Shown here one piece after another: positions 9,178 to 19,548 of a stretch of 64,000 nucleotides of DNA; position 1 is the stretch's first letter, and each line of letters opens with the position of its first letter. The position numbers and the translations under genes are program-made. The notes below the pieces were generated by a model. It was not told the DNA's origin. It saw only the letters and a list, made by a program, of their open reading frames with translations, and did no database searches. The stretch is from Streptomyces sp. SCUT-3 (GTDB lineage: Bacteria > Actinomycetota > Actinomycetes > Streptomycetales > Streptomycetaceae), in the NCBI RefSeq assembly GCF_014083985.1, contig NZ_CP046907.1, forward strand, positions 4,316,501 through 4,380,500. The letters are read 5' to 3'.

Positions 9178-9187
9178 GTTTCCCATC

Positions 9188-9241
9188 ATGCGATTCGGGC
9201 TGCTCCTCCTTAGCCGCCGCGGCGAGGGCCTGCACTTCTAG
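9188..9241 (+). CDS. leucine-rich leader peptide of leuA
   Basis: An open frame of 17 codons, MRFGLLLLSRRGEGLHF, ends in TAG 87 bases before leuA. Four consecutive Leu codons (CTG CTC CTC CTT) and a fifth near the end make it a plausible sensor of charged leucyl-tRNA. Leucine leader peptides upstream of leuA are known in Streptomyces. I do not see a classical terminator with a U-run between this ORF and leuA, so control may work through ribosome stalling on RNA structure or another mechanism rather than standard attenuation. The rare CTT codon in the Leu run is notable in this G+C-rich genome. Confidence 0.75.
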   Translation: MRFGLLLLSRRGEGLHF

Positions 9242-11104
<1,863 letters not shown>

Positions 11105-11108
11105 CCGT

Positions 11109-11203
11109 CCGGGGCCGGCCGCGCGGCCGGCCCCGGGGCGGCACGGCGGGACCGGGAACGGCCCCGGACCCGGGCGCGGACCCGGCTCCGGGGCCGTTCC
11201 CGG
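11109..11203 (+). terminator. two tandem hairpins after leuA
   Basis: A perfect 12-bp stem (11109-11120 with 11125-11136, loop GCGC) is followed by a perfect 17-bp stem (11152-11168 with 11187-11203, 18-base loop). Both lie directly after the leuA stop codon and form a strong double terminator. Confidence 0.8.
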
Positions 11204-11330
11204 GGCCCTCGGCCCGCGGTGTGTTTTCGGCTGACTTCGGGCGGGGTACTGACGTCGCATCACGACTGTGGTTAACATCACGTTCACATGCCGGGACAGG
11301 CGCTCGACGAGGAGGCCGGAGGTACTGGCT

Positions 11331-11999
11331 GTGCTGCGGATCTTGGGCCTGTGCGTATGGGGCGTGCGGACGGTCTGGCACACCGAGTCCGACGGGGTCT
11401 TCTTCTGCCCCGACTGCGGCGGCGACCGCAGCTACCGGCGGCGCACCGGCCGCAGGCTGCTGACCGTCATGGGCCTGCCGGTCGCCCCCCGCGGGCAGGC
11501 GGGGCCGGTCGTGGAGTGCTCGGCCTGCCACGGCCGCCACGGCACCGAGGCCCTGGAGCACCCCACCAGCGCCCGCCTGACCGCCATGCTCCGCGACGCC
11601 GCCCACGCGGTGGCCCTGGCCGTCCTCGTCGCCGGCGGGCCGGACAGCCGCCGGGCGCGCCGCGCCGCCGCCGAGGCGGTCCGCGAGGCCGGGTTCCCCG
11701 ACTGCACGGAGGAGGAGCTGAGGGCCCTGCTCGCCGTGCGGTGCCCGGACGGGACCCCGGCCGACGACTGCGGGAACAGGCTGGCCGAGCAACTGCGCGA
11801 CGCCCTCGGGCCGCTCGCCGGCCACCTCGCCCTCCAGGGCTGCGAGCACCTCCTCGTCCAGGGGGCCCGCATCGCCCTGTCCGACGGCCCCTACCTGCCG
11901 GCCGAACGCGAGGCCCTGGCCGCCGTCGGCCGCTGCCTGATGATGTCCCCCGAGCACACCGACAGCACCCTCGAGGCCGTCGCCCGCACGCCTTCCTGA
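11331..11999 (+). CDS. TerB-like protein with N-terminal zinc ribbon
   Basis: A 222-residue cytoplasmic protein. Two Cys pairs (CPDC at 26-29 and CSAC at 63-66) form a likely zinc ribbon. The following helical part (about 75-215) resembles the TerB (tellurite resistance / metal-sensing) fold, with acidic residues in SPEHTDSTLE at the end. The function in Streptomyces is unknown; the gene sits between leuA and recO, a conserved place for such a protein. The start is GTG 11331, with GGAGG eight bases upstream. A TAACAT box at 11273 could be its -10. Confidence 0.75.
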   Translation: MLRILGLCVWGVRTVWHTESDGVFFCPDCGGDRSYRRRTGRRLLTVMGLPVAPRGQAGPVVECSACHGRHGTEALEHPTSARLTAMLRDAAHAVALAVLVAGGPDSRRARRAAAEAVREAGFPDCTEEELRALLAVRCPDGTPADDCGNRLAEQLRDALGPLAGHLALQGCEHLLVQGARIALSDGPYLPAEREALAAVGRCLMMSPEHTDSTLEAVARTPS

Positions 12000-12051
12000 A
12001 CCGCCGGGCCGGTGCGCCCGGGGCGGCGCCCGGCGGGCCCGGCGGCTGCGG

Positions 12052-12057
12052 GACAAT
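12052..12057 (+). promoter_or_regulatory. -10 element of leaderless recO promoter
   Basis: GACAAT in GGGACAATGGG, six bases before the recO ATG. There is no ribosome-binding site. The string is the same as at era and dusB. Confidence 0.55.
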
Positions 12058-12063
12058 GGGTCC

Positions 12064-12810
12064 ATGAGTCTGTTCCGCGACGACGGCATCGTGCTGCGCA
12101 CCCAGAAGCTCGGTGAGGCGGACCGGATCATCACCCTGCTGACCCGCCGCAACGGCCGGGTGCGGGCCGTCGCGCGCGGGGTGCGGCGCACCAAGTCCAA
12201 GTTCGGCGCCCGGCTGGAGCCCTTCTCCCACGTGGACGTGCAGTTCTTCGCCCGCGGCGGCGAACTGGTCGGCCGCGGGCTGCCGCTGTGCACGCAGGTG
12301 GAGACGATCGCCCCCTACGGCGGCGGCATCGTCACCGACTACGGCCGCTACACCGCCGGCACCGCGATGCTTGAGACCGCCGAGCGCTTCACCGACCACG
12401 AGGGCGAGCCGGCCGTCCAGCAGTACCTGCTGCTCGTCGGCGGCCTGCGCACCCTGGCCTCCGGCGCCCACGCGCCCCACCTGGTCATGGACGCCTTCCT
12501 GCTGCGCTCCCTCGCGGTCAACGGCTACGCGCCCAGCTTCGACGCCTGCGCCAAGTGCGGAATGCCCGGCCCGAACCGTTTCTTCTCGGTGGCCGCCGGC
12601 GGCTCGGTGTGCGGGGAGTGCCGTCCGGCGGGAAGCGTCGTACCCTCTCCGGAGTCCCTGGAACTCCTCGGAGCCCTGCTCACGGGGGACTGGGAGACGG
12701 CGGACGCGTGCGAGGCGCGCTTCTGCCGGGAGGGCAGCGGCCTGGTGGCCGCCTATCTGCAGTGGCACCTGGAGCGGGGCCTCCGCTCGCTGAGATACGT
12801 GGAGAAATAA
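12064..12810 (+). CDS. recO: DNA repair protein RecO
   Basis: Recombination mediator that loads RecA on SSB-coated DNA together with RecR (RecFOR pathway) and anneals strands. An N-terminal OB-fold (about 1-80, with [24 protein letters not shown]) is followed by a helical domain. A zinc site with Cys162, Cys165, Cys183 and Cys186 is intact. It is 248 residues long, as usual. Leaderless start. Its stop is four bases before uppS, so the two are co-transcribed, as in many actinomycetes. Confidence 0.95.
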   Translation: MSLFRDDGIVLRTQKLGEADRIITLLTRRNGRVRAVARGVRRTKSKFGARLEPFSHVDVQFFARGGELVGRGLPLCTQVETIAPYGGGIVTDYGRYTAGTAMLETAERFTDHEGEPAVQQYLLLVGGLRTLASGAHAPHLVMDAFLLRSLAVNGYAPSFDACAKCGMPGPNRFFSVAAGGSVCGECRPAGSVVPSPESLELLGALLTGDWETADACEARFCREGSGLVAAYLQWHLERGLRSLRYVEK

Positions 12811-12814
12811 GCGC

Positions 12815-13678
12815 ATGGCCATGGCACGTCGCGGGTTCCTGGGTCGGCAGCGTCGGGAGTACCGGGCCCCCGACCCGCACCCCTCCGGCGCCCGGCCGCC
12901 CGAGATCCCCTCCGACCTGGTGCCCAAGCACGTGGCGGTCGTCATGGACGGCAACGGCCGCTGGGCCAAGGAGCGCGGCCTGCCGCGCACCGAGGGCCAC
13001 AAGGTCGGCGAGGGCGTCGTCATGGACGTCCTCAAGGGCTGCCTCGAACTCGGCGTGAAGAACCTGTCGCTGTACGCCTTCTCCACCGAGAACTGGAAGC
13101 GCTCGCCCGACGAGGTCCGCTTCCTGATGAACTTCAACCGGGACGTCATCGCGCGCCGCCGCGAGGAGATGCACGAGCTGGGCATCCGCGTCCGCTGGGC
13201 CGGCCGGATGCCCAAGCTGTGGAAGAGCGTCGTCCAGGAGCTGCAGATAGCGGAGGAGCGCACCCGCGACAACGACGCCATGACGCTGTACTTCTGCGTC
13301 AACTACGGCGGCCGCGCCGAGATCGCCGACGCCGCCGCCGCCCTGGCCGCCGACGTCAGGGCCGGGAAGCTGGACCCGTCCAAGGTCAACGAGAAGACCC
13401 TGGCCAAGTACATGTACCACCCGGACATGCCGGACGTGGACCTGTTCCTGCGCCCCTCCGGCGAGCAGCGCACCTCCAACTTCCTCATCTGGCAGTCCGC
13501 CTACGCCGAACTGGTCTTCCAGGACGTGCTGTGGCCGGACTTCGACCGCCGCGACCTGTGGCGCGCCTGCCTGGAGTACGCCCAGCGCGACCGCCGCTTC
13601 GGCGGCGCCCAGCCCAACGAGGCCCCCGCCGCCCCCGCCGCCCCCGCCGCCCCCGGCGAGGAACCGACCGGAGTCTGA
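12815..13678 (+). CDS. uppS: isoprenyl (undecaprenyl-type) diphosphate synthase
   Basis: Cis-prenyltransferase that extends farnesyl-PP or a shorter allylic diphosphate with isopentenyl-PP to the lipid carrier of cell-wall synthesis. MDGNGRW at 44-50 includes the catalytic Asp45. The family motifs [22 protein letters not shown] and [18 protein letters not shown] are all present. The start is four bases after recO; a second ATG two codons later is also possible. The C-terminus ends in an Ala/Pro repeat ([12 protein letters not shown]) that is dispensable for the fold. Confidence 0.95.
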   Translation: MAMARRGFLGRQRREYRAPDPHPSGARPPEIPSDLVPKHVAVVMDGNGRWAKERGLPRTEGHKVGEGVVMDVLKGCLELGVKNLSLYAFSTENWKRSPDEVRFLMNFNRDVIARRREEMHELGIRVRWAGRMPKLWKSVVQELQIAEERTRDNDAMTLYFCVNYGGRAEIADAAAALAADVRAGKLDPSKVNEKTLAKYMYHPDMPDVDLFLRPSGEQRTSNFLIWQSAYAELVFQDVLWPDFDRRDLWRACLEYAQRDRRFGGAQPNEAPAAPAAPAAPGEEPTGV

Positions 13679-13814
13679 CGGCGCCGCGGGCCCCCGCCGC
13701 CGGGCAGGGCCCCGGACGAGGCCCGCAGGGCCCCCGCCGGCGGCGTGTGGTGAACTTTCCCGGTTGTACCGCCCGCCCGCGCGCGGGAACGCACGGCAGA
13801 ACCGGAGAGAGGGA

Positions 13815-14684
13815 ATGACGGAGACCGACGGGCTGCTCGCCGACCGGCGCGCGGACGACGCGCCGCGGACGTTCGACGGGGCCGCCGGCGGCGACCCGGC
13901 CGCAGCGCCGCCCGCGGTGCTGCGGATCGCCGGGACGGCGGTGCCGCGGCAGGTCGGCCCGTACTTCACGAGCGACCCGGCCGACCCGGTCGAGCTGCAC
14001 CGGTACGCGCAGGCGGCCGGACTGGCCGTCCTGGGGGACACCGCGCGGCGGCACTGGGCCCGCCTGGGCTCGGACAGCGGCTACGAGATCTGCGCGGACC
14101 CGGACGGCGTCGTGCGGGCGGTCCTCCTGGACTGGGACGAGCCGCTGCGCTTCGTCAACACCACCCCCGAGGCGTTCGCGGACGGCCTGCGGGCGCTGGA
14201 CGAGGCACTGGCCGGGTTCGCGGCGGCGAAGGACGGGACGGAGGCGACCACGGCCTTCCGGCGGCTGAAGGAGCGGCTCGCGCAGGCCGACCCGCAGGCG
14301 CTCGCGGACCCGGAGAGCTGGTGGCCGCTGGTGCTGGACGACATCCGGCACACCTCGGGCACCGAGTGGTACGCCGCCGTCGAGTACCGGGACGCCTCCG
14401 GGAAGCTGACGATCGTCACCGCCTCCGGGGGGATCTGCCTGCACCCGGAGGAGCGGCTGTGGGCCGAGCTGCACGCCGCGGGCGTCGAGCCCGAGCAGGT
14501 CACCCGCATCCACACCGACCTGGAGGTGTGCTTCATGCCGGGCCACTACTGCTCGATGTGGATGGCGCAGCTCTTCCCCGACGCCGAACTCACCCACGGC
14601 ATCCCCTACGGCGAGACGGCCGAGTCCCGTGCCGAGGGGCTGCGCCTGCTGCGCGAGAGGACCGCCCGGCAGAGCCGGGACTGA
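13815..14684 (+). CDS. SUKH-like / nucleic acid deaminase-like domain protein
   Basis: A 289-residue protein with no signal peptide. The middle (about 60-135, GSDSGYEICADPDGVVRAVLLDW) resembles SUKH-type immunity proteins of polymorphic toxin systems. The C-terminal part (about 185-270) looks like the nucleic-acid-deaminase superfamily used as toxin domains. His210-Pro-Glu212 could be the HxE metal/catalytic motif, and Cys239 with Cys246 (EVCFMPGHYC) the remaining zinc ligands. Such SUKH-plus-deaminase fusions occur in Streptomyces with unknown function. No partner toxin lies next to it. A GA-rich site precedes the ATG. The assignment rests on motif reading only. Confidence 0.65.
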   Translation: MTETDGLLADRRADDAPRTFDGAAGGDPAAAPPAVLRIAGTAVPRQVGPYFTSDPADPVELHRYAQAAGLAVLGDTARRHWARLGSDSGYEICADPDGVVRAVLLDWDEPLRFVNTTPEAFADGLRALDEALAGFAAAKDGTEATTAFRRLKERLAQADPQALADPESWWPLVLDDIRHTSGTEWYAAVEYRDASGKLTIVTASGGICLHPEERLWAELHAAGVEPEQVTRIHTDLEVCFMPGHYCSMWMAQLFPDAELTHGIPYGETAESRAEGLRLLRERTARQSRD

Positions 14685-14753
14685 CGGGCGCGGTCGGGGG
14701 ACCGGGGCGGGGCGTTCGGGCCGGTCCTCGGGGACGGGGGTGGGTGGCGGCGG

Positions 14754-14759
14754 TACCCT
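14754..14759 (+). promoter_or_regulatory. candidate -10 element for iclR-type gene
   Basis: TACCCT, about 35 bases before the start codon. It would give a short leader carrying the AAAGGA ribosome site. Confidence 0.35.
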
Positions 14760-14794
14760 CGTGGCTGCGAAGCCCACCCGAAAGGATCAACGCC

Positions 14795-15526
14795 ATGCCC
14801 GGGCCCCAGTCCGTGGACCGCGCGCTGGTCCTGCTGGACGCGGTGGCCGACGCGCCGGGACCGCTGAGCGCGAAGGCGCTCGCGCGGCGCGCGGGGTGTT
14901 CGCTGTCGACCGTGTACCACCTGCTGGGCCCCCTGACGGCGCGCGGGTACCTGATGCGGGGCCCGGAAGGATACGCTCCCGGGCCCCGCATCCCCTCCCT
15001 GCACCGGTCCTTCCAGCGGCACACGGGCGCCGGGACGGCGGTCGCCGCGCTGCTGCGGCACGTGCGGCGGGCCACCGGCGCCGAGGCGTACTTCACCGAG
15101 TACCGCGGCGGACGCATCACCGTCGTCGACACCACCGCGCCCCTCACCGACACCCGGCACCCTTTCGCCCCAGGACCCGAGACCCGGGCGCACGCCACCG
15201 CCCACGGCAAGGCCCTGCTCGCCCCGCTGCCCCGGGCCGCACGGCGGCGCTACCTCGCCGACCACGGGATGGCACGCCTCACCGAACGCACGATCACCGA
15301 CGAGGAACGCTTCGAGGCGGAGCTCGCGGGCGTCCGGGACCGGGGCATCGCGGTCTCCGTCGGCGAGGCGGACCCGGCCTACACCTGTCTCGCCGTCCCG
15401 CTGTCCGGCCGTCCCGACCGCGCCCTGTCCGTCTCGCTCCCCGTCGAGGACTTCCGGCGACGCCGGGGCGAGGTCGGCTCCCTCCTCGCAATGGCCGCGG
15501 CCGCGTTTCCGGCAGCGTCGGAATGA
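14795..15526 (+). CDS. IclR family transcriptional regulator
   Basis: A 243-residue DNA-binding regulator. The N-terminal winged helix-turn-helix (about 5-60, LSAKALARRAGCSLSTVYHLLGPLTARGYL) is typical of IclR. The effector domain has the usual HATAHGKALLAPLP and ITDEERFEAELAGVRDRGIAVSVGE patterns. IclR proteins respond to small aromatic or other carboxylic effectors. The likely target is the small monooxygenase gene 48 bases downstream or its own promoter. The ATG has AAAGGA about ten bases upstream. Confidence 0.9.
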   Translation: MPGPQSVDRALVLLDAVADAPGPLSAKALARRAGCSLSTVYHLLGPLTARGYLMRGPEGYAPGPRIPSLHRSFQRHTGAGTAVAALLRHVRRATGAEAYFTEYRGGRITVVDTTAPLTDTRHPFAPGPETRAHATAHGKALLAPLPRAARRRYLADHGMARLTERTITDEERFEAELAGVRDRGIAVSVGEADPAYTCLAVPLSGRPDRALSVSLPVEDFRRRRGEVGSLLAMAAAAFPAASE

Positions 15527-15574
15527 ACCCGCCCGCGGCTGGCCGCAGGCTGCCGGACACTGCATCGTGAAGCC

Positions 15575-15904
15575 ATGATTTTCATCGCCGTACGCTTCAC
15601 CGTCCGCCCGGAGCACACCGACGAGTGGCTGTCCCTCGTGGGCCCCTTCACCGAGGCCACCCGCGCCGAGCCGGGCAACCTCTTCTTCGACTGGTCCCGC
15701 GACGTCGACGACCCGAACAGGTTCACGCTGCTGGAGGCGTTCGAGGACGACGCCGCGGGAGCGGCCCACGTGCAGTCCGACCACTTCGCGGCAGGGCTGG
15801 CCGCGATGGCCACCGCCATCGCCGAGACGCCCGAGATCATCAATGTGAACGTTCCCGACCAGCACGGGTGGGGCCCCATGACCGAGCTCGCCCCGCAGGA
15901 GTAG
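15575..15904 (+). CDS. putative quinol monooxygenase (ABM domain)
   Basis: A 109-residue dimeric ferredoxin-like alpha/beta-barrel protein of the antibiotic biosynthesis monooxygenase (YgiN-like) family, which oxidises quinols without cofactors. The PGNLFFDWSRDVDDPNRFTLLEAFEDDAA segment with the conserved W, E and F is characteristic, followed by SDHF. A CATCGT box lies six bases before the ATG, so the mRNA may be leaderless. Its neighbour is an IclR regulator. The substrate is unknown. Confidence 0.85.
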   Translation: MIFIAVRFTVRPEHTDEWLSLVGPFTEATRAEPGNLFFDWSRDVDDPNRFTLLEAFEDDAAGAAHVQSDHFAAGLAAMATAIAETPEIINVNVPDQHGWGPMTELAPQE

Positions 15905-16072
15905 TCCGGATCGTCGCCGCCGCGTCTTCGCGCCCGCGCCCTGCGCGCCGGCGGAGGCGGGAGCACCGGCCCGGTCCCGGACGGGGGCGCGCCGGTCCTC
16001 GGCCTCGGCGGACACGGCCCGCCCCCGGCCCGGGGCAGTGGTGTGCAGCTGTGCCGGGGCGCGGGCGGCGGT

Positions 16073-16522
16073 TCAGGCGCCGGCGCCCGAACCGGCCTCG
16101 ACGGCCCCGGCCGCCTCGGCCTCGGCGCAGGTGGCGCAGGTGCCGAAGATCTCGACGGTGTGGGCGACGTCGACGAAGCCGTGGTCGGCGGCGACCGCCT
16201 CGGCCCAGCGCTCGACGGCGGGGCCCTCGACCTCGACGGCCCGGCCGCAGCGCCGGCACACCAGGTGGTGGTGGTGCCCGCTGCTGCAGCGGCGGTAGAC
16301 GGCCTCGCCCTCGTCGGTGCGCAGCACGTCCACCTCGCCGGCGTCGGCGAGGGACTGCAGGGTGCGGTAGACGGTCGTCAGACCGACAGAGTCACCGCGG
16401 TGCTTGAGCAGGTCGTGCAGTTCCTGGGCGCTGCGGAACTCGTCGACCTCCTCCAGGGCGCTCGCCACGGCGGCGCGCTGCCGGGTGGATCGCCCGCGAA
16501 CCGGCGGCTTGGCGGTGGTCAC
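16073..16522 (-). CDS. zur: Fur-family zinc regulator Zur
   Basis: Zinc-responsive repressor, 149 residues, last gene of the zinc uptake operon znuA-znuC-znuB-zur. The N-terminal winged helix (RSTRQRAAVASALEEVDEFRSAQELHDLLK) and TTVYRTLQSL recognition helix are Fur-type. Metal sites are indicated by HHHHLVCRRCG and by the CATC pair near the C-terminus. The GTG at 16522 has GGAGG seven bases upstream. It should bind the box at 19386-19400 upstream of znuA and thus control its own operon. Confidence 0.9.
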   Translation of the reverse strand: MTTAKPPVRGRSTRQRAAVASALEEVDEFRSAQELHDLLKHRGDSVGLTTVYRTLQSLADAGEVDVLRTDEGEAVYRRCSSGHHHHLVCRRCGRAVEVEGPAVERWAEAVAADHGFVDVAHTVEIFGTCATCAEAEAAGAVEAGSGAGA

Positions 16523-16667
16523 CGTTGGTCCTCCTCGTCGGTGGTGCCGTCGTCCCCCCTTCTCGGGGCGGGATCCTTCGGCAGGGTCCCGCCATTGTGC
16601 CAGTCGTGGCGGCCGGTCCTTCGCGTCCGTGCCGACGACCCGGCCGGGGCGTCGGCACGGACGCCGG

Positions 16668-17561
16668 TCAGACCTTCACGTCGTCCCCGGGGGCCCGGGT
16701 GCCGGAGGCGCCGGACGCGCACGCCTCCTCCGCGCGGGCCGCACCGCGGGCCCTGCGCCGGGCCAGGGGCGCGGCGAACGCGGCCACCAGGCCGAAGACC
16801 GCGATGGCCAGGACGACGATGCTGGCTCCGGGCGGCACGTCCGCGTAGTAGGAGCCGACGGTGCCGCCGAGGGCGACGGCGGTGCCGATGCCGACGGCCG
16901 ACGCCAGGGTCGCGGAGAACGCCCGGGTGAACTGCTGGGCGGCGGCGACCGGCACCACCATCAGTGCGCTGACCAGCAGCAGGCCGACGACCCGCATGGC
17001 CACGGTGACGGTGACGGCGGCGGTGACCGCCAGCAGCAGGTTGAGCAGGCGCACCGGCAGCCCGGTGACCTTGGCGAACTCCTCGTCCTGGCAGACGGCG
17101 AACAGCTGGCGGCGCAGTCCGAAGGCCACCGCGAGGACGAAGACCGACAGCACGCAGATGGCGGCGACGTCCTCGGCGGCGACGGTGGTGATCGACCCGA
17201 ACAGGTAGGTCGTCAGGTTGGCGGTGGAGCCGCCGGGCGCCAGGTTGATGATCATCACGCCGCCGGCCATGCCGCCGTAGAAGAGCAGGGCGAGGGCGAT
17301 GTCGCCCTGGGCCTTGCCGCGGGAGCGGATGTACTCCATGGCCACCGCGCCGGCCGCCGAGACGAGCACGGCCGTCCACACCGGGTTGGTGCCGGTCAGG
17401 AAGCCGAGGGCGACGCCGGTCAGCGCGACGTGCCCGATGCCGTCGCCCATGATCGCCTGGCGGCGCTGGACGAGGTAGGTGCCCACGGCCGGCGCGGTGA
17501 TGCCGACCAGGACGGCGGCGAGCAGGGCGCGCTGCATGAACGCGTAGTCGAGGAGGTTCAC
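16668..17561 (-). CDS. znuB: zinc ABC transporter permease ZnuB
   Basis: Membrane subunit of the high-affinity zinc importer (ABC-3 family), 297 residues with about eight hydrophobic segments. MGDGIGHVALTGVALGF is the family signature near the N-terminus, and QDEEFAKVTGLPVRLLN is the cytoplasmic loop that contacts the ATPase. The GTG start at 17561 overlaps the znuC stop (GTGA), so translation is coupled. A charged Arg/Ala tail follows the last helix. Confidence 0.93.
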   Translation of the reverse strand: MNLLDYAFMQRALLAAVLVGITAPAVGTYLVQRRQAIMGDGIGHVALTGVALGFLTGTNPVWTAVLVSAAGAVAMEYIRSRGKAQGDIALALLFYGGMAGGVMIINLAPGGSTANLTTYLFGSITTVAAEDVAAICVLSVFVLAVAFGLRRQLFAVCQDEEFAKVTGLPVRLLNLLLAVTAAVTVTVAMRVVGLLLVSALMVVPVAAAQQFTRAFSATLASAVGIGTAVALGGTVGSYYADVPPGASIVVLAIAVFGLVAAFAAPLARRRARGAARAEEACASGASGTRAPGDDVKV

Positions 17562-18352
17562 GTGAGCAGTCCCGTCCGGATCGTCTCGGCGTCGGCGCCG
17601 GTGTGCGGGTGGACGTGGTCGTGACCGGGCAGGGCGTGCTGGCCGGTGGCCGGCGGCGGGGGGCCGTCGTGCACGACGCAGCCGTCGCGCAGCACCACGG
17701 CGCGGTCGATCAGCGGCTCCAGCGCGCCGAGCTCGTGCAGGACCAGCAGCACGGTGGTGCCCGCGGCGACCTGCTCGCGCAGGGTGCCGGCCAGCACCTC
17801 CTGGCTGGCCAGGTCGACGCCGGCCATCGGCTCGTCCATGATCAGCAGCTCGGGGGCGGAGGCCAGCGCGCGGGCGATCAGCACGCGCTGGTGCTGGCCG
17901 CCGGAGAGCACCTCGACCGGGTCGCCGGCCCGCCCGGCCATGCCGACCAGTTCCAGGGCCCGCGTCACGGCGGCGCGGTCGGCCTTCCGCAGCGGGCCGA
18001 TCCGGTTGCGGGACAGGCGTCCGGCGGAGACGACCTCGCGCACGGTGGCCGGGACGCCGCCGGAGGCGGTGGTGCGCTGGGGGACGTAGCCGACCCTCCG
18101 CCACTCGCGGAAGCGCCGCAGCGGGGTGCCGAACAGCTCCAGGTCGCCGTCGGTGAGCGGCACCTGGCCGACGACCGCGCGCACGGTCGTGGACTTTCCG
18201 GAGCCGTTGGCGCCGAGCAGGGCGACGACCTCCCCGCGCCGCACGGTCAGGTCCACGCCGCGCAGCACGCGGCGCCCGCCCAGCACGGCGGTGCCGCCGC
18301 GCAGGGATATGACGGGTTCGGCCGCGGTGCCTGCCGCGGGTGATCGGTCCAT
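17558..18352 (-). CDS. znuC: zinc ABC transporter ATP-binding protein ZnuC
   Basis: ATPase of the zinc importer, 264 residues. Walker A is GANGSGKST at about 49-57, the signature is LSGGQHQRVLIARAL, Walker B is LLIMDEP, and the switch His is in LVLHE. A His-containing tail (GQHALPGHDHVHPH) may bind metal. I prefer the ATG at 18352, which has GGAGG seven bases upstream, over the GTG at 18358, where the spacing is one base. It overlaps znuB by four bases and follows znuA by 31 bases. Confidence 0.93.
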   Translation of the reverse strand: MDRSPAAGTAAEPVISLRGGTAVLGGRRVLRGVDLTVRRGEVVALLGANGSGKSTTVRAVVGQVPLTDGDLELFGTPLRRFREWRRVGYVPQRTTASGGVPATVREVVSAGRLSRNRIGPLRKADRAAVTRALELVGMAGRAGDPVEVLSGGQHQRVLIARALASAPELLIMDEPMAGVDLASQEVLAGTLREQVAAGTTVLLVLHELGALEPLIDRAVVLRDGCVVHDGPPPPATGQHALPGHDHVHPHTGADAETIRTGLLT

Positions 18353-18383
18353 GGTCACGCCTCCGGGGCTGGTGCGCTGGGGG

Positions 18384-19364
18384 TCACTTGCTGCCGAGGG
18401 CCTTCTTCAGGGCCGCGAGGTTGCTCTCCATGACCTCGAAGTAGTCGTTGCCCTTCGAGGCGCCGGTGATGCCCTCGAGGGGGTCGAGGACGTCGGTCCT
18501 CAGCCCGAGGTCGTCGGCGAGGGCCTTCGCGGTCCGGTCGCTGGCGAGCGTCTCGAAGAAGATCGTGGAGACATTGTCCTCCTTCGCGTGCTCGTGCAGT
18601 TCCTTCATGCGGGCGGCGCTGGGCTCGCTCTCGGGGTCGAGGGCGATGGCCTCCTGGTCCAGGCCGTAGCGCTCGGCGAGGTAGCCGAAGGCCGCGTGGG
18701 CGGTGATGAAGGTGTCGGTGGAACGGTTCTTCAGCCCGTTCTCGAAGTCGGCGTCCAGCCCCTTCAGCTTGGCGACCAGGGCGTCGGTGTTCTTCGCGTA
18801 GGCCCCGGCGTGCTCGGGGTCGGCCTCGGCGAGGGCCTTGCCCACGCCCTCGGCGACCTCGGCGTACTTGACCGGGTCGAGCCAGACGTGGGGGTCGGGG
18901 GCCCCCTCCTCGCCGTGCTCCTCCCCGGCGTGCTCGCCGTCGGCTTCCTCGCCGTGGTTGTGGCCGTCGCCGCCGGTGCCGTGGCTCTCCAGCTCGGTCA
19001 GCGTGGCGGCGTCGACGGTGGCCGCGGCCCCGGACTGCTCGACGGCCTCGTCGACCGCGGGCTGCAGGCCCTTGAGGTAGACGACCAGGTCGGCCTCGGA
19101 GAGGGCCGCCACCTGCTGGGGCTTGAGCTCGAGGTCGTGCGGCTCGACGCCCGGCGCGGTCAGCGCGGTGACCTTCACGTGCTTCCCGCCGATCTCCTCG
19201 GCGAGGAACTGCACGGGGTAGAAGGACGCCACGACGTCCACCCGGCCGTCGCCGCCCCCTCCCTGCGCCGAGCCGGAGGAGGAGCAGCCGGTGACGGCAG
19301 TCAGACCGACGGCGGCGAGTCCGGCGAGTGCGGCGGGGAGGAGGCGGCGACGACGTATGTTCAT
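18384..19364 (-). CDS. znuA: zinc ABC transporter substrate-binding lipoprotein ZnuA
   Basis: Zinc-capturing lipoprotein of the cell surface, 326 residues. The N-terminus is a lipoprotein signal (RRRR, hydrophobic stretch, TAVTGC with lipidated Cys27). The cluster A-I/TroA fold has VASFYPVQFLAEEIGG and GVEPHDLELKP with a metal His. A His/Glu-rich loop around residues 125-155 is typical for zinc-specific members. The start at 19364 is favoured over an in-frame ATG at 19373 because the latter lies inside the -10 element. First gene of the Zur-controlled operon. Confidence 0.93.
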   Translation of the reverse strand: MNIRRRRLLPAALAGLAAVGLTAVTGCSSSGSAQGGGGDGRVDVVASFYPVQFLAEEIGGKHVKVTALTAPGVEPHDLELKPQQVAALSEADLVVYLKGLQPAVDEAVEQSGAAATVDAATLTELESHGTGGDGHNHGEEADGEHAGEEHGEEGAPDPHVWLDPVKYAEVAEGVGKALAEADPEHAGAYAKNTDALVAKLKGLDADFENGLKNRSTDTFITAHAAFGYLAERYGLDQEAIALDPESEPSAARMKELHEHAKEDNVSTIFFETLASDRTAKALADDLGLRTDVLDPLEGITGASKGNDYFEVMESNLAALKKALGSK

Positions 19365-19401
19365 GACTCTCATTTTCAACAAAACTGGAAACGATTGTCA
19401 A
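19364..19401 (-). promoter_or_regulatory. znuA promoter with Zur box
   Basis: On the minus strand TTGACA (19401-19396), a 18-bp spacer and GAAAAT (19377-19372) form a promoter whose start point falls at the ATG 19364, so the znuA mRNA is leaderless. A 15-bp Zur-box-like sequence with 7-1-7 symmetry, TGGAAACGATTGTCA, covers 19386-19400 and overlaps the -35. A second, weaker match (TGACTCTCATTTTCA, 19364-19378) covers the -10 and the start codon. Confidence 0.7.
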
Positions 19402-19435
19402 TTGGCCTCCCAACTGCACCGACCGGGAGGGGGAT

Positions 19436-19466
19436 TTGCTGGCCGGGCGGGGCACGCCGGTAACCT
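19436..19466 (+). promoter_or_regulatory. candidate glyS promoter
   Basis: TTGCTG (19436-19441) and TAACCT (19461-19466) are separated by 19 bp, in the 184-bp gap between the divergent znuA and glyS. The leader would be about 75 bases. Confidence 0.5.
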
Positions 19467-19548
19467 GAGGTATTCGCTCGGCCGCAGCGGCTCGGCCGCG
19501 TGCACCGGCGAGTGACTCGACCGCCTCCGTCGTAATGAAGAGAGCACC

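Noticed and set aside
13684-13745. Possible terminator after uppS
   Set aside because: The region is rich in short G/C repeats but I could not find one clear stem.
19383-19548. T-box or other riboswitch before glyS
   Set aside because: The gap is too short for a full T-box after the promoter and no T-box AGGGUGGNACCGCG-like element is present.
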